This document shows, in pieces, positions 9,202-17,006 of a DNA stretch of 64,000 nucleotides. Position 1 is the stretch's first letter. Each line of letters begins with the position of its first letter. The notes under the pieces were generated by a model that ran no database searches, had not been told where the DNA came from, and saw nothing but the letters and a program-made list of their open reading frames with translations. A program made the position numbers and the translations under genes. The DNA comes from Streptomyces hiroshimensis (GTDB taxonomy: Bacteria > Actinomycetota > Actinomycetes > Streptomycetales > Streptomycetaceae): assembly GCF_014650335.1 (NCBI RefSeq), contig NZ_BMUT01000006.1, forward strand, positions 317,461 to 381,460, in the 5' to 3' direction.

Positions 9202-9231
9202 CCCTTTCCTGCCCCGCAGGGCGGGAAAGGG
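9202..9231 (+). terminator. Hairpin between the folD unit and icd
   Basis: A 13-bp stem with one T-G wobble (arms 9202-9214 and 9219-9231) and loop CGCA. It sits 47 bp after the DUF3017 stop and 33 bp before the icd start. It may terminate the folD operon or act as an attenuator in the icd leader. Confidence 0.7.
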
Positions 9232-9264
9232 CCGGTGCTGCCCGCGAGAGGGACGTTCCCCGTC

Positions 9265-10491
9265 ATGGCCAAGATCAAGGTAGTGGGCCCGGTCGTCGAG
9301 CTCGACGGCGACGAGATGACCCGGATCATCTGGCGGTTCATCAAGGACCGGCTGATCCTGCCCCACCTCGACATCGAACTGAAGTACTTCGACCTGGGTA
9401 TCGAGCACCGTGACGCCACCGGCGACCAGGTGACCGTCGACGCCGCGCACGCCATCCGGCAGCACGGCGTCGGCGTGAAGTGCGCGACGATCACGCCGGA
9501 CGAGTCGCGGGTCGAGGAGTTCGGCCTCAAGGCGATGTACCCCTCGCCCAACGGCACCATCCGCAACATCCTCGGCGGGGTGATCTTCCGCGAGCCGATC
9601 ATCATGGCGAACGTGCCGCGGCTCGTACCCGGCTGGACGAAGCCGATCGTCGTCGGCCGTCACGCCTTCGGCGACCAGTACCGCGCGACCGACCTGAAGA
9701 TCCCCGGCGCGGGCACCCTGGCCGTGACCTTCACCCCGAAGGACGGCACCGAGCCGCTGGAGCTGGAGGTCTACGACTTCCCGGGCCCCGGCGTCGCCCT
9801 GGCGATGTACAACCTGGACGCCTCGATCCGCGACTTCGCGCGCGCCTCGTTCCGCTACGGCCTGGGCCGCGGCTACCCGGTCTACCTGTCCACCAAGAAC
9901 ACGATCCTGAAGAAGTACGACGGCCGGTTCAAGGACCTCTTCCAGGAGGTCTTCGACGCCGAGTTCAAGGCGGACTTCGATGCGGCCGGGCTGACGTACG
10001 AGCACCGCCTCATCGACGACATGGTGGCGGCCGCGCTGAAGTCGTCCGGCGGCTACGTCTGGGCCTGCAAGAACTACGACGGCGACGTCCAGTCCGACTC
10101 CGTCGCCCAGGGCTTCGGCTCGCTCGGCCTCATGACCTCGGTCCTCATGACGCCCGACGGCCGCACGCTGGAGGCCGAGGCCGCGCACGGCACCGTCACC
10201 CGCCACTACCGCCGCCACCAGCAGGGCAAGGCGACCTCCACCAACCCCGTCGCCTCGGTCTTCGCCTGGACCCGGGCCCTGGCCCACCGCGGCAGGCTGG
10301 ACGGCACGCCCGAGGTCGTCGCGTTCGCGGAGACGCTGGAGCGGGTGTGCACGGAGACGGTCGAGAGCGGGCGGATGACCAAGGACCTGGCCCTGCTGGT
10401 CGGTGCGGAGACCCCTTGGCTGACCACCGAGGAGTTCCTCGCGGCCGTCGAGGCGAACCTGCAGAGGAAGCTCGTGCCGGCAGCCGTGTGA
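9265..10491 (+). CDS. icd: NADP-dependent isocitrate dehydrogenase, eukaryote-like homodimeric type
   Basis: A 408-residue enzyme converting isocitrate to 2-oxoglutarate. VVELDGDEMTRIIW at the N-terminus, YPSPNGTIRNILGG (substrate-binding Ser/Asn region) near residue 95, VVGRHAFGDQYRATD near 130 and EAAHGTVTRHYRRHQQGK near 308 are hallmarks of the subfamily shared with mitochondrial and cytosolic eukaryotic IDH. This is neither the E. coli type nor the ~740-residue monomeric enzyme known from several streptomycetes. Start at ATG 9265, behind GAGAGGGACG; an open frame 30 bp upstream has no better site. Confidence 0.95.
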   Translation: MAKIKVVGPVVELDGDEMTRIIWRFIKDRLILPHLDIELKYFDLGIEHRDATGDQVTVDAAHAIRQHGVGVKCATITPDESRVEEFGLKAMYPSPNGTIRNILGGVIFREPIIMANVPRLVPGWTKPIVVGRHAFGDQYRATDLKIPGAGTLAVTFTPKDGTEPLELEVYDFPGPGVALAMYNLDASIRDFARASFRYGLGRGYPVYLSTKNTILKKYDGRFKDLFQEVFDAEFKADFDAAGLTYEHRLIDDMVAAALKSSGGYVWACKNYDGDVQSDSVAQGFGSLGLMTSVLMTPDGRTLEAEAAHGTVTRHYRRHQQGKATSTNPVASVFAWTRALAHRGRLDGTPEVVAFAETLERVCTETVESGRMTKDLALLVGAETPWLTTEEFLAAVEANLQRKLVPAAV

Positions 10492-10520
10492 ACGGCGTGC
10501 CGGCAGTCGCGTGAGCGGCC

Positions 10521-10563
10521 GCGGTGGCCGGTCCTCCACCCCCGTGGGGGGACCGGCCACCGC
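10521..10563 (+). terminator. Terminator after icd
   Basis: Perfect 14-bp arms (10521-10534 and 10550-10563), 29 bp beyond the icd stop. The loop contains a second short C/G pairing. Confidence 0.88.
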
Positions 10564-10845
10564 CCCGCCCATGAGTTTCATGATCGCGAGTTCGGGCTTC
10601 AAGATCTTCAAGCCTGCTGTGGCCCGGGGGTGACGGTTCTGCGACGAGTTCGCCGTCGCGTATCAGTTGTGCAGCAGATGTGACAAGGGCGCATGGCGGG
10701 ACCCCTGATTAACCCAAATGCCACGATGCGCCCCGCCGATGGGAACTGCCATGCTGGATTGCGGCATCCCCCTGGGTAGCCAGCACCGAGGCTGCGGAAG
10801 GGGCGCCGCGGCACGGCCGGGCGCGGCACGGCCGGTGCAGCGACA

Positions 10846-10898
10846 CAGCACGGCCCGGTACGGCAACACAGCACGGTGTACAGCACGGCACAGCACGG
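10846..10898 (+). repeat. Four CAGCACGG direct repeats
   Basis: Exact copies at 10846, 10869, 10881 and 10891, with further GCACGG cores at 10811 and 10826, all within 145 bp upstream of the XRE-DUF2690 start. Spacings of 10 and 12 bp between the last three would put them on about the same face of the helix. Possible regulator-binding array, inferred. Confidence 0.55.
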
Positions 10899-10953
10899 AA
10901 AAGGGTCACGGCACGGGAAGAGCACCGCAGACATCGGGGGACAGGGGAGTGCA

Positions 10954-12090
10954 ATGCCTCGTTGGAGGGCGCTACCGGAGGAACTCGACCCGGAAGTGCG
11001 CGAATTCACCGAACAGCTGCGCAGACTCGTGGAGCGCAGCGGGCTGAGCGTCGGTGCCGTCGCGGACCGCACGGGCTACAGCAAGACGTCGTGGGAGCGC
11101 TATCTCGGCGGGCGGCTGCTGCCGCCGCTGGGGGCCGCCGAGGCGCTGGCCGAGGCGACCGGGACCGATGTGGTCCACCTGAGCACGATGTGGGAGCTCG
11201 CCGAGCGGGCGTGGAGCCGCAGCGAGCTGCGGCACGACTCCACGGTGGAGTCGGCCCGGATCGCCCGGGCGCGGGCCGCGCTGGGCGAGTTCGGACCTCC
11301 GCAGGGCGCGCCGCAGGCCGCCTCTCAGGCCGCCCGCGCCGGCGGGCAGCCGGGGGCGGTGATCTCGGAACCGCTGTGCCACGAGGCGGCGCGCCGGGCG
11401 GCAGCCGCGGAGGAGAGCCCGGCCGCGGGCCCCGCAGGAACCGCCGGCCCGGTAGGCCCCGCAGTCGCTCCGGAACCCTCCGGGCAGGCCCCGCGGCCGC
11501 CCGTCCCGGGCTCGCCGCAGCCGCCCGACTACCGGGCGAACGCGATCCCGGCCGACGGCCCGGCACCCCGCCGCCGCGCGGCCCTCTTCGTCACGGGCGT
11601 CGTGGGCGCGCTCCTCGTCGTCGCCGCGGCCGTCCTGCTGCTGGGCGTCGGCGACGGCACGGGCGGGGACTCCGGCAGCGTGCAGCCGCTCGCCTCGCCC
11701 TCCGCCGTGCTGCCCGCCGGGGTCAAGTGCACGGGCGCCGAGTGCAGTGGCAAAGACCCCGAGGCCATGGGCTGCGGCGGCGGCCGCGCGACGACGGCCG
11801 GCTCCGCGACGGTCGGCACGTCCTACGTCGAGGTCCGCTACAGCCAGGTGTGCGGCGCGGCGTGGGCGCGGATAACGCAGGCGGCCCCGGGCGACGCCGT
11901 CCGGATAGACGCGGCCGCGGACGGTGCCGCGCCCGCCCGTACGGAGTCCGGCCGGGTGGTGCGCGACGCCGACGGCTACACCCCGATGGTCGCGGTGTCC
12001 GGGCCGGGGAAGGCGAAGGCCTGCGCGACGCTGACCTCGGGCTCCAAGGGGTGCACGGTGGCGCGCGCTCCCTCCGCTCCGGCGGGGTGA
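10954..12090 (+). CDS. Membrane-anchored XRE-type HTH protein with DUF2690 domain
   Basis: A 378-residue protein. The N-terminal helix-turn-helix (about residues 15-75) contains GLSVGAVADRTGYSKTSWER. A charged and then Ala/Pro-rich linker follows. One transmembrane helix lies near 210-232 (ALFVTGVVGALLVVAAAVLLL). The extracellular part (250-378) fits DUF2690 and includes the paired cysteines VKCTGAECSGKDPEAMGC and a late Cys pair. The layout suggests a transmembrane regulator, but the signal is unknown. ATG at 10954 is chosen because GGGGAGTGCA precedes it; the frame is open further upstream through the repeat region. Confidence 0.88.
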   Translation: MPRWRALPEELDPEVREFTEQLRRLVERSGLSVGAVADRTGYSKTSWERYLGGRLLPPLGAAEALAEATGTDVVHLSTMWELAERAWSRSELRHDSTVESARIARARAALGEFGPPQGAPQAASQAARAGGQPGAVISEPLCHEAARRAAAAEESPAAGPAGTAGPVGPAVAPEPSGQAPRPPVPGSPQPPDYRANAIPADGPAPRRRAALFVTGVVGALLVVAAAVLLLGVGDGTGGDSGSVQPLASPSAVLPAGVKCTGAECSGKDPEAMGCGGGRATTAGSATVGTSYVEVRYSQVCGAAWARITQAAPGDAVRIDAAADGAAPARTESGRVVRDADGYTPMVAVSGPGKAKACATLTSGSKGCTVARAPSAPAG

Positions 12091-12213
12091 GCCGGGCTGA
12101 GCCGGGCTGGGCCGTGCCGAGCGACAGGCCCGCCGGTGCCCCGGCGCGCCACGGTGAGGCGTCCCACACGGGGGCGGGGGTTCGGAGCGGGCCGGGTCGG
12201 ATAGCCTGACGCC

Positions 12214-12239
12214 GGATCTCTTGATACCGAGAGAGATCC
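12214..12239 (+). promoter_or_regulatory. Inverted repeat in the mdh promoter region
   Basis: GGATCTCT (12214-12221) and AGAGATCC (12232-12239) form 8-bp arms. Nested inside, 12217-12234 is an imperfect 18-bp palindrome (TCTCTTGAT and its partner, 7 of 9 pairs). It lies 50 bp before the mdh start, so it is well placed for an operator. The binding protein is not known. Confidence 0.55.
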
Positions 12240-12288
12240 TCACTCATGGGCAGGGACACCCAACCCCAGTTCGCAGCAGGAGATCGCC

Positions 12289-13278
12289 ATGACCCGCACT
12301 CCCGTCAATGTCACCGTCACCGGTGCAGCCGGCCAGATCGGCTACGCGCTGCTCTTCCGCATCGCCTCCGGTCAGCTCCTCGGCGCGGACGTGCCGGTCA
12401 AGCTGCGCCTGCTGGAGATCCCGCAGGGCCTGAAGGCCGCCGAGGGCACCGCCATGGAGCTCGACGACTGCGCCTTCCCGCTGCTCCGCGGCATCGACAT
12501 CACCGACGACCCGAACGTCGGCTTCGCGGGTGCGAACGTCGCGCTGCTGGTCGGCGCCCGTCCGCGTACCAAGGGCATGGAGCGCGGTGACCTGCTGGAG
12601 GCCAACGGCGGCATCTTCAAGCCGCAGGGCGCGGCCATCAACGCCCACGCCGCGGACGACATCAAGGTCCTCGTCGTCGGCAACCCGGCCAACACCAACG
12701 CCCTCATCGCCCAGGCCGCCGCGCCGGACGTCCCGGCCGAGCGCTTCACCGCGATGACCCGCCTGGACCACAACCGCGCGCTCTCGCAGCTGGCGAAGAA
12801 GACCGGCTCGTCCGTCGCCGACATCAAGCGCCTGACGATCTGGGGCAACCACTCGGCCACCCAGTACCCGGACATCTTCCACGCCGAGGTCGCCGGCAAG
12901 AACGCCGCCGAGATCGTCAACGACGAGGCGTGGCTGTCCGACACCTTCATCCCGACCGTCGCCAAGCGCGGCGCGGCCATCATCGAGGCCCGCGGCGCGT
13001 CCTCGGCCGCCTCGGCCGCCAACGCCGCCATCGACCACGTCCACACCTGGGTCAACGGCACCGCCGAGGGCGACTGGACCTCGATGGGTATCCCGTCGGA
13101 CGGCTCCTACGGCGTCCCGGAGGGCCTCATCTCCTCCTTCCCGGTCACCTGCAAGGACGGCAAGTACGAGATCGTCCAGGGCCTGGAGATCAACGACTTC
13201 TCCCGCGGCCGCATCGACGCCTCGGTCCAGGAGCTGGCGGAGGAGCGCGACGCGGTCCGTGCACTCGGCCTCATCTGA
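12289..13278 (+). CDS. mdh: Malate dehydrogenase
   Basis: A 329-residue NAD-dependent malate dehydrogenase of the MDH2/cytosolic-like branch. The Rossmann motif VTGAAGQIGYALLFRI is at residues 6-22, the substrate-binding Arg in GARPRTKGMERGDLL near 95, RLDHNRA near 160, and the catalytic His in WGNHSATQYPD near 190. Full family length. ATG start behind AGCAGGAGATCGCC. Followed by a strong terminator, so monocistronic. An inverted repeat in its leader may control it. Confidence 0.97.
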   Translation: MTRTPVNVTVTGAAGQIGYALLFRIASGQLLGADVPVKLRLLEIPQGLKAAEGTAMELDDCAFPLLRGIDITDDPNVGFAGANVALLVGARPRTKGMERGDLLEANGGIFKPQGAAINAHAADDIKVLVVGNPANTNALIAQAAAPDVPAERFTAMTRLDHNRALSQLAKKTGSSVADIKRLTIWGNHSATQYPDIFHAEVAGKNAAEIVNDEAWLSDTFIPTVAKRGAAIIEARGASSAASAANAAIDHVHTWVNGTAEGDWTSMGIPSDGSYGVPEGLISSFPVTCKDGKYEIVQGLEINDFSRGRIDASVQELAEERDAVRALGLI

Positions 13279-13586
13279 CCGGCACACGCCGCTGACGGCA
13301 CGTCGCTGACAGCACGCCACTGACAGGGGGCCTCCCGCAGCCACGGCTGCGGGAGGCCCCCTGTTTCGTCAGTACGGTGCCCGGCCGGGGCCCCACCCGA
13401 AAAACCTTCCCAGTCCACAGCTCGACATTCGCACTGGTGCGCGTCGAGGCACTCGTACGGTGTCGAGTTTCGGCCCGTCATCCGCTCCTTATGGGGTCGG
13501 TGACGGGCCGGTTGGCTTATTGTGAGTTCTCCGAAAATCCGTCAACTCCTGCATATTCGCAGGTGAGTTCGACGATCGGGGGATCA
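13279..13586. other. Intergenic region between mdh and the TTA-containing operon
   Basis: 308 bp. After the mdh terminator the sequence becomes noticeably less GC-rich (13510-13565, around GGCTTATTGTGAG and CCGAAAATCC). It contains a small hairpin at 13548-13563 (CCTGC arms). Probably the promoter region of the next operon; no clear -35/-10 pair can be named. Confidence 0.5.
13324..13363 (+). terminator. Terminator after mdh
   Basis: Perfect 17-bp arms (13324-13340 and 13347-13363) with a 6-nt loop, followed by TTTC. Confidence 0.93.
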
Positions 13587-15251
13587 ATGTCCTTATCCGC
13601 CGGATCCACAAGAGCCGATCAGGCCAACTCGCCCGGCCCGGTGAAAACGACCGGTACACCGAGGCCCGACTCACGCAGTGAAGCCACCCGCCTGCTCTGT
13701 GCGGGGGCCTATCTCGACCTCGACTTCCGCCGCCGCGTCATCGAAGAGCTGGTGGAGCACGAGGAACGCCCCGTCGCACCGTCCCTCGGCATCGACGTCG
13801 TGCCGGTGCTCACCCACGCGCTGCGGGCCCGCTCGCAGGACGTGCTCACCGCCGTGCTGCTGACCGGCCTGTGGGCCGCGTTCTTCGCCACCGGGTTCGT
13901 CACCGACACGGGCAGCCTCCCGGAGGCCCCGCTTCCGTGGGCCGGGCTCTATGCCGTGGTGTGCGTGGTGCACTGGCTCGGGCAGGCCGCCGCCGGGCGC
14001 GGGAGCGCCGTCTACGCCGTCGACCGCACCACCCTGCGCCGGGCGCTCAAGGGTCACGCCTCGCTGCGCGCCTTGCGGGCGGTCGGCCCGCCCGTGCTGC
14101 AGGTCGCCTACTGGGCCGCGGCCCTCGTCGCCCTGTTCGAGGGCATGGGCAGCTGGGCGGCCCTGCTCTTCCCGCTGCTCCTCGCGCTGCCGGTGTGGAT
14201 GCACCGCCAGCGCGTCGCCTCCGTCATGCGGCTGGAGCTCGGCCGGGAGGCGTTCGCCCACCACCCCCGCGCGGTGCCGCGTTCGCGCTACCACCGGCGG
14301 ATCGCGGCGACGATCGACCGCGAGCAGTACGCGGGGCTGACGATCTACGACCCCTCCCGCCCGTTCATCGGCATGGGCCGCCCGTACGAGCCGTGGTCGT
14401 TCGTCCTGGAGCTCAAGCCCCGGGACGGGGCGAAGGGTGACCTCCGGGTGCCGTTCACCGCGCGCGCCGTCGTCGACCTCATCCGGCCCCGCCTGGAGGC
14501 GCTGCGCGACTCCGCCGCTGCCACCAGCCGCGACCGGCTGAAGGACCTGGAGGTCGAGGAGTTCGTCTACCTGCCGGTCGGCCCGCACCGGCCCGAGGTC
14601 CGCTACGACGAGCCCGTGGTCCGGCGGCACCTGCAGGACGCCGTGGACGAGGGCGGCGAGGCCCGCCGCTACTTCCTGCGGGTCCGTGTCGGCGCCTGGG
14701 ACGAGCAGGTCGTCGTGTCCGTGCTGGTCAGGGTGCACACCCAGGGCGGCATGCTGGTCCTGGAGGTCGTGCCACACGTCCTGACGCCGGTCAAGCCGGA
14801 GTTCCGCGCGGTCGACGTGATCGCCGCGCGCGGCGAGGACGACATCCTGCGCGACGGCGCCCGCGCCCTGCTGTCCGCCCCCGCCGCGGGCTTCGCCTCC
14901 GCGGTCTCGGCGCTCCGCACGGCCGTCGCCGGCTTCCGCACCTGGCTGGCCGACCCGCGCCGCGCGGTTCCGGACGGCCCCGCGGGCTCGGTTCGGGAGA
15001 TCGCCGGGGTGCGCAGCGTCTCGCTGTTCCAGGAGATGGACATCAGCCGCTACGTGAAGACGGTCCAGGACCGGATCGCGAGCGGCGTACGGGACGCACT
15101 GCGCTCCCAGGGCTATGAGACCGACCAGTTCGAGCAGCAGATCGTGCAGGTCAGCGAGGGCGGCGTCTTCATCGGCTCGATGAGCGGCGGCGCCGTGGCC
15201 GCGGGCAGCGGCGCCCAGGCGAGGAACACCACGAAGGACGGGGGATCATGA
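13587..15251 (+). CDS. Four-helix membrane protein with cytoplasmic domain and C-terminal GG-AVAAG motif, unknown function
   Basis: A 554-residue protein not recognised as a named family. Residues 30-80 form a charged helical segment. Four hydrophobic helices lie at about 87-103, 117-134, 170-187 and 189-205. A large soluble domain (about 250-515) follows. The tail from residue 522 carries GGVFIGSMSGGAVAAGSG, a motif repeated twice in the next protein. Codon 3 is TTA (13593-13595), so expression should depend on the bldA leucyl tRNA. ATG 13587 is chosen for the preceding GGGGGATCA; the frame is open another 210 bp upstream. Its stop overlaps the next start (ATGA). Confidence 0.8.
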   Translation: MSLSAGSTRADQANSPGPVKTTGTPRPDSRSEATRLLCAGAYLDLDFRRRVIEELVEHEERPVAPSLGIDVVPVLTHALRARSQDVLTAVLLTGLWAAFFATGFVTDTGSLPEAPLPWAGLYAVVCVVHWLGQAAAGRGSAVYAVDRTTLRRALKGHASLRALRAVGPPVLQVAYWAAALVALFEGMGSWAALLFPLLLALPVWMHRQRVASVMRLELGREAFAHHPRAVPRSRYHRRIAATIDREQYAGLTIYDPSRPFIGMGRPYEPWSFVLELKPRDGAKGDLRVPFTARAVVDLIRPRLEALRDSAAATSRDRLKDLEVEEFVYLPVGPHRPEVRYDEPVVRRHLQDAVDEGGEARRYFLRVRVGAWDEQVVVSVLVRVHTQGGMLVLEVVPHVLTPVKPEFRAVDVIAARGEDDILRDGARALLSAPAAGFASAVSALRTAVAGFRTWLADPRRAVPDGPAGSVREIAGVRSVSLFQEMDISRYVKTVQDRIASGVRDALRSQGYETDQFEQQIVQVSEGGVFIGSMSGGAVAAGSGAQARNTTKDGGS

Positions 15252-15766
15252 CGGAACAGCGGAAGAACAGCGGCGGTGGCGGCATCGCCATCGGCCGGAT
15301 GACGGGCGGCGCGGTGGCCGCCGGGGACCGCGCGCAGGCGGAGAACCGCGCCGAGCGGGCCGGCCCGAACACTCCCGGAGACGCCGGATTAGCCGGCGTA
15401 CCGGCTGAGACGCCCGGCGACGGCGGCATCGCGGTCGGGGAACTCTCGGGAGGCTCGGTCGCCGCGGGCCGGCAGGCCCGGGCCGTCGACTCCGCCCGGG
15501 ACGCCCTGGCCGTGACGCCCGAGCTGCTGGAGGCCGTTGCGGCACTGCGTCGGCAACTGCCCCTGCTCGTACGGGCCGAGGGTGACGGCGTCGACGCGGT
15601 CGGCGACGAGCTCGCCGGCCTGGAGGACGAGGCCCGCCGCACCGGCCGCACGCAGCGCGGCCGCCTGGTGCGGCTGCGGGCCCTGCTGAGCAGTGGAGCC
15701 ACGGCCGCCGGCGGCCTGGCCTCGGCGGCCACGGTCGCCGAGGCGGCCGGCCGGCTGCTGGCGTGA
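15248..15766 (+). CDS. Small soluble protein with two GG-I-G-x-x-[ST]GG-VAAG motifs and a TTA codon
   Basis: A 172-residue protein. Residues 9-34 and 58-80 each contain a version of the motif found at the end of the upstream membrane protein (GGIAIGRMTGGAVAAGDRA and GGIAVGELSGGSVAAGRQA). Residues 85-172 are predicted mostly helical and Ala/Leu/Arg-rich. Codon 48 is TTA (15389-15391). It overlaps the upstream gene by 4 bp and lies 13 bp before the next. The shared motif suggests that the two proteins assemble together or bind the same partner. I do not recognise a function; it resembles small glycine-rich accessory proteins next to actinobacterial conflict or signalling genes only loosely. Confidence 0.8.
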   Translation: MTEQRKNSGGGGIAIGRMTGGAVAAGDRAQAENRAERAGPNTPGDAGLAGVPAETPGDGGIAVGELSGGSVAAGRQARAVDSARDALAVTPELLEAVAALRRQLPLLVRAEGDGVDAVGDELAGLEDEARRTGRTQRGRLVRLRALLSSGATAAGGLASAATVAEAAGRLLA

Positions 15767-15779
15767 GGGGGCGGGGCAC

Positions 15780-16880
15780 ATGAGCCGCTGGGACGCTGAT
15801 CTCCAGCAGTGGGTGGAGGACGAACCGCCCGGACGGAGACCGCACGCAGCACAAGGGGACGCCGCACGCGACCCCGACCACCTCCACGACCCCGACCACC
15901 TCCACGACCCCGACCACCTTCGCGACCACGATCACCTCCACGACCCCGACGAGCCGGAGATCCATCTGCTCCCCGGCCCCCTGGACGGCCTGCCCGAAGG
16001 GCCGTCGCACGCGGCGATCCTGGCCGGTGCGCTGGCCGGGGTGGTCCTCGCGGGCGGCCTGGGCGTCGGCGCCTGGGCCCTGATGCGGGACGACGGCGGC
16101 GGTACGGGCGCGGACGGCTCCGGCAGTGCGTCGCCCGGTGTGAGCGCGAGCGCCCCGCCGTCGCCGGGCCCGTCGGACGGCAGCATCTCGGGCACCACGG
16201 GCACCACAGGAAGCATGGGCACCACAGGCACCACGGGCTCCCTGGGGATGACAGGAGGGATGACCAGCGGGAGCACGGGGTTCACGGGCGGTTACAGCCC
16301 GGGCACTCCGAGCGCCCCGAGCACCCCGCCCAGCGCCTTCTCCGGATCCGGACCGGGGTCCGCGCCGGGGTCCGGGCCCGGATCCGGCCTGGGATCCGGT
16401 CAGGGCGCCCCGGCCGGATTCCGCCGCACGGAGGACCCCTCGGGCTTCCGCGTGGACGTCCCGCAGGGCTGGGAGCGCACCACGGAAGGCGCCAGCGTCT
16501 TCTTCAGGCGGGCGGACGGCAACAGCCTGATCCAGGTGTTCACGCTCGACGGGCCGGAGCCGACGCCGTACGCGTCGCTGGAGGAGGCCGAGCGGGCGGT
16601 GTCCCGCAACAAGGGCTACCGCAAGCTGTGGCTGACGCAGGAGACCGGCCCCACGCCCGGCGCCGCCGAGCTGGCGTACAGCTACATCCGGCCGGACGGC
16701 ACCGTGCGGCGCGTTGTCGACCGTGCGTTCAACGGCCCCGACCACCGGCAGTACGCACTGCTGGTCGCCGGGCCGTCCGACGAGTGGCCGTCGCACCAGG
16801 AGATCTACCGGGTACTGATGGGGTCGTTCTGCCCCTCGGGGTACTGCGTGAACACGGGCGGCAGCAGCGACGCTCAGTGA
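15780..16880 (+). CDS. Single-pass membrane protein with His/Asp repeats and extracellular sensor-like domain
   Basis: A 366-residue protein, third in its operon. The cytoplasmic N-terminus has a HDPDHL-type repeat (about residues 30-57). One transmembrane helix lies near residues 77-100 (AAILAGALAGVVLAGGLGVGAWAL). A long Gly/Thr/Ser/Pro-rich linker (110-215) follows. The C-terminal globular domain (about 218-360) begins GFRRTEDPSGFRVDVPQGWE and ends with a Cys pair (SFCPSGYC). This last domain looks like the extracellular part of actinobacterial membrane sensors and kinase-associated proteins; no kinase is present. ATG at 15780 gives the natural start just after the upstream stop. Confidence 0.8.
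   Translation: MSRWDADLQQWVEDEPPGRRPHAAQGDAARDPDHLHDPDHLHDPDHLRDHDHLHDPDEPEIHLLPGPLDGLPEGPSHAAILAGALAGVVLAGGLGVGAWALMRDDGGGTGADGSGSASPGVSASAPPSPGPSDGSISGTTGTTGSMGTTGTTGSLGMTGGMTSGSTGFTGGYSPGTPSAPSTPPSAFSGSGPGSAPGSGPGSGLGSGQGAPAGFRRTEDPSGFRVDVPQGWERTTEGASVFFRRADGNSLIQVFTLDGPEPTPYASLEEAERAVSRNKGYRKLWLTQETGPTPGAAELAYSYIRPDGTVRRVVDRAFNGPDHRQYALLVAGPSDEWPSHQEIYRVLMGSFCPSGYCVNTGGSSDAQ
15869..15950 (+). repeat. 18-bp tandem repeat encoding His-Asp-Pro-Asp-His-Leu
   Basis: Four to five copies of a unit close to GACCCCGACCACCTCCAC inside the coding region of the third operon gene, with conservative variation in the later copies. In frame, so a protein repeat, possibly metal-binding from its His/Asp content. 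Confidence 0.75.
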
Positions 16881-16936
16881 CCCGTGTCACTCTTTGTGAA
16901 GAAAGAGGCATAGCTTTTCGCCTTTTGGTTAGGCGC

Positions 16937-16978
16937 GTCCCGTTGCCGCCCGAGCGTCCTGCCCGGCGGCAGCGGGAC
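16937..16978 (+). terminator. Hairpin before the betaine operon
   Basis: A 14-bp stem with one G-T wobble (arms 16937-16950 and 16965-16978), 28 bp before the aldehyde dehydrogenase ATG and 56 bp after the previous stop. It could end the upstream operon or be a leader structure controlling the betaine genes. Confidence 0.65.
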
Positions 16979-17006
16979 AGACCAGGAACCGGAAGGCAGA
17001 GAAGAC

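Larger units (their letters stand above)
10492..10953. other. Intergenic region upstream of the XRE-DUF2690 gene
   Basis: 462 bp without a supported gene. It holds the icd terminator, a moderately AT-richer stretch (about 10570-10730), and a cluster of CAGCACGG repeats just before the next gene. Short frames here lack ribosome binding sites and codon bias. Confidence 0.6.

Noticed and set aside
10570..10840. Small genes or a non-coding RNA in the icd-XRE gap
   Set aside because: Frames lack ribosome binding sites and G/C codon bias, and no conserved RNA structure could be recognised.
15869..15950. Possible CRISPR-like array of 18-bp repeats
   Set aside because: The units are contiguous and in frame within a coding region, with no spacers, so this is a protein repeat.
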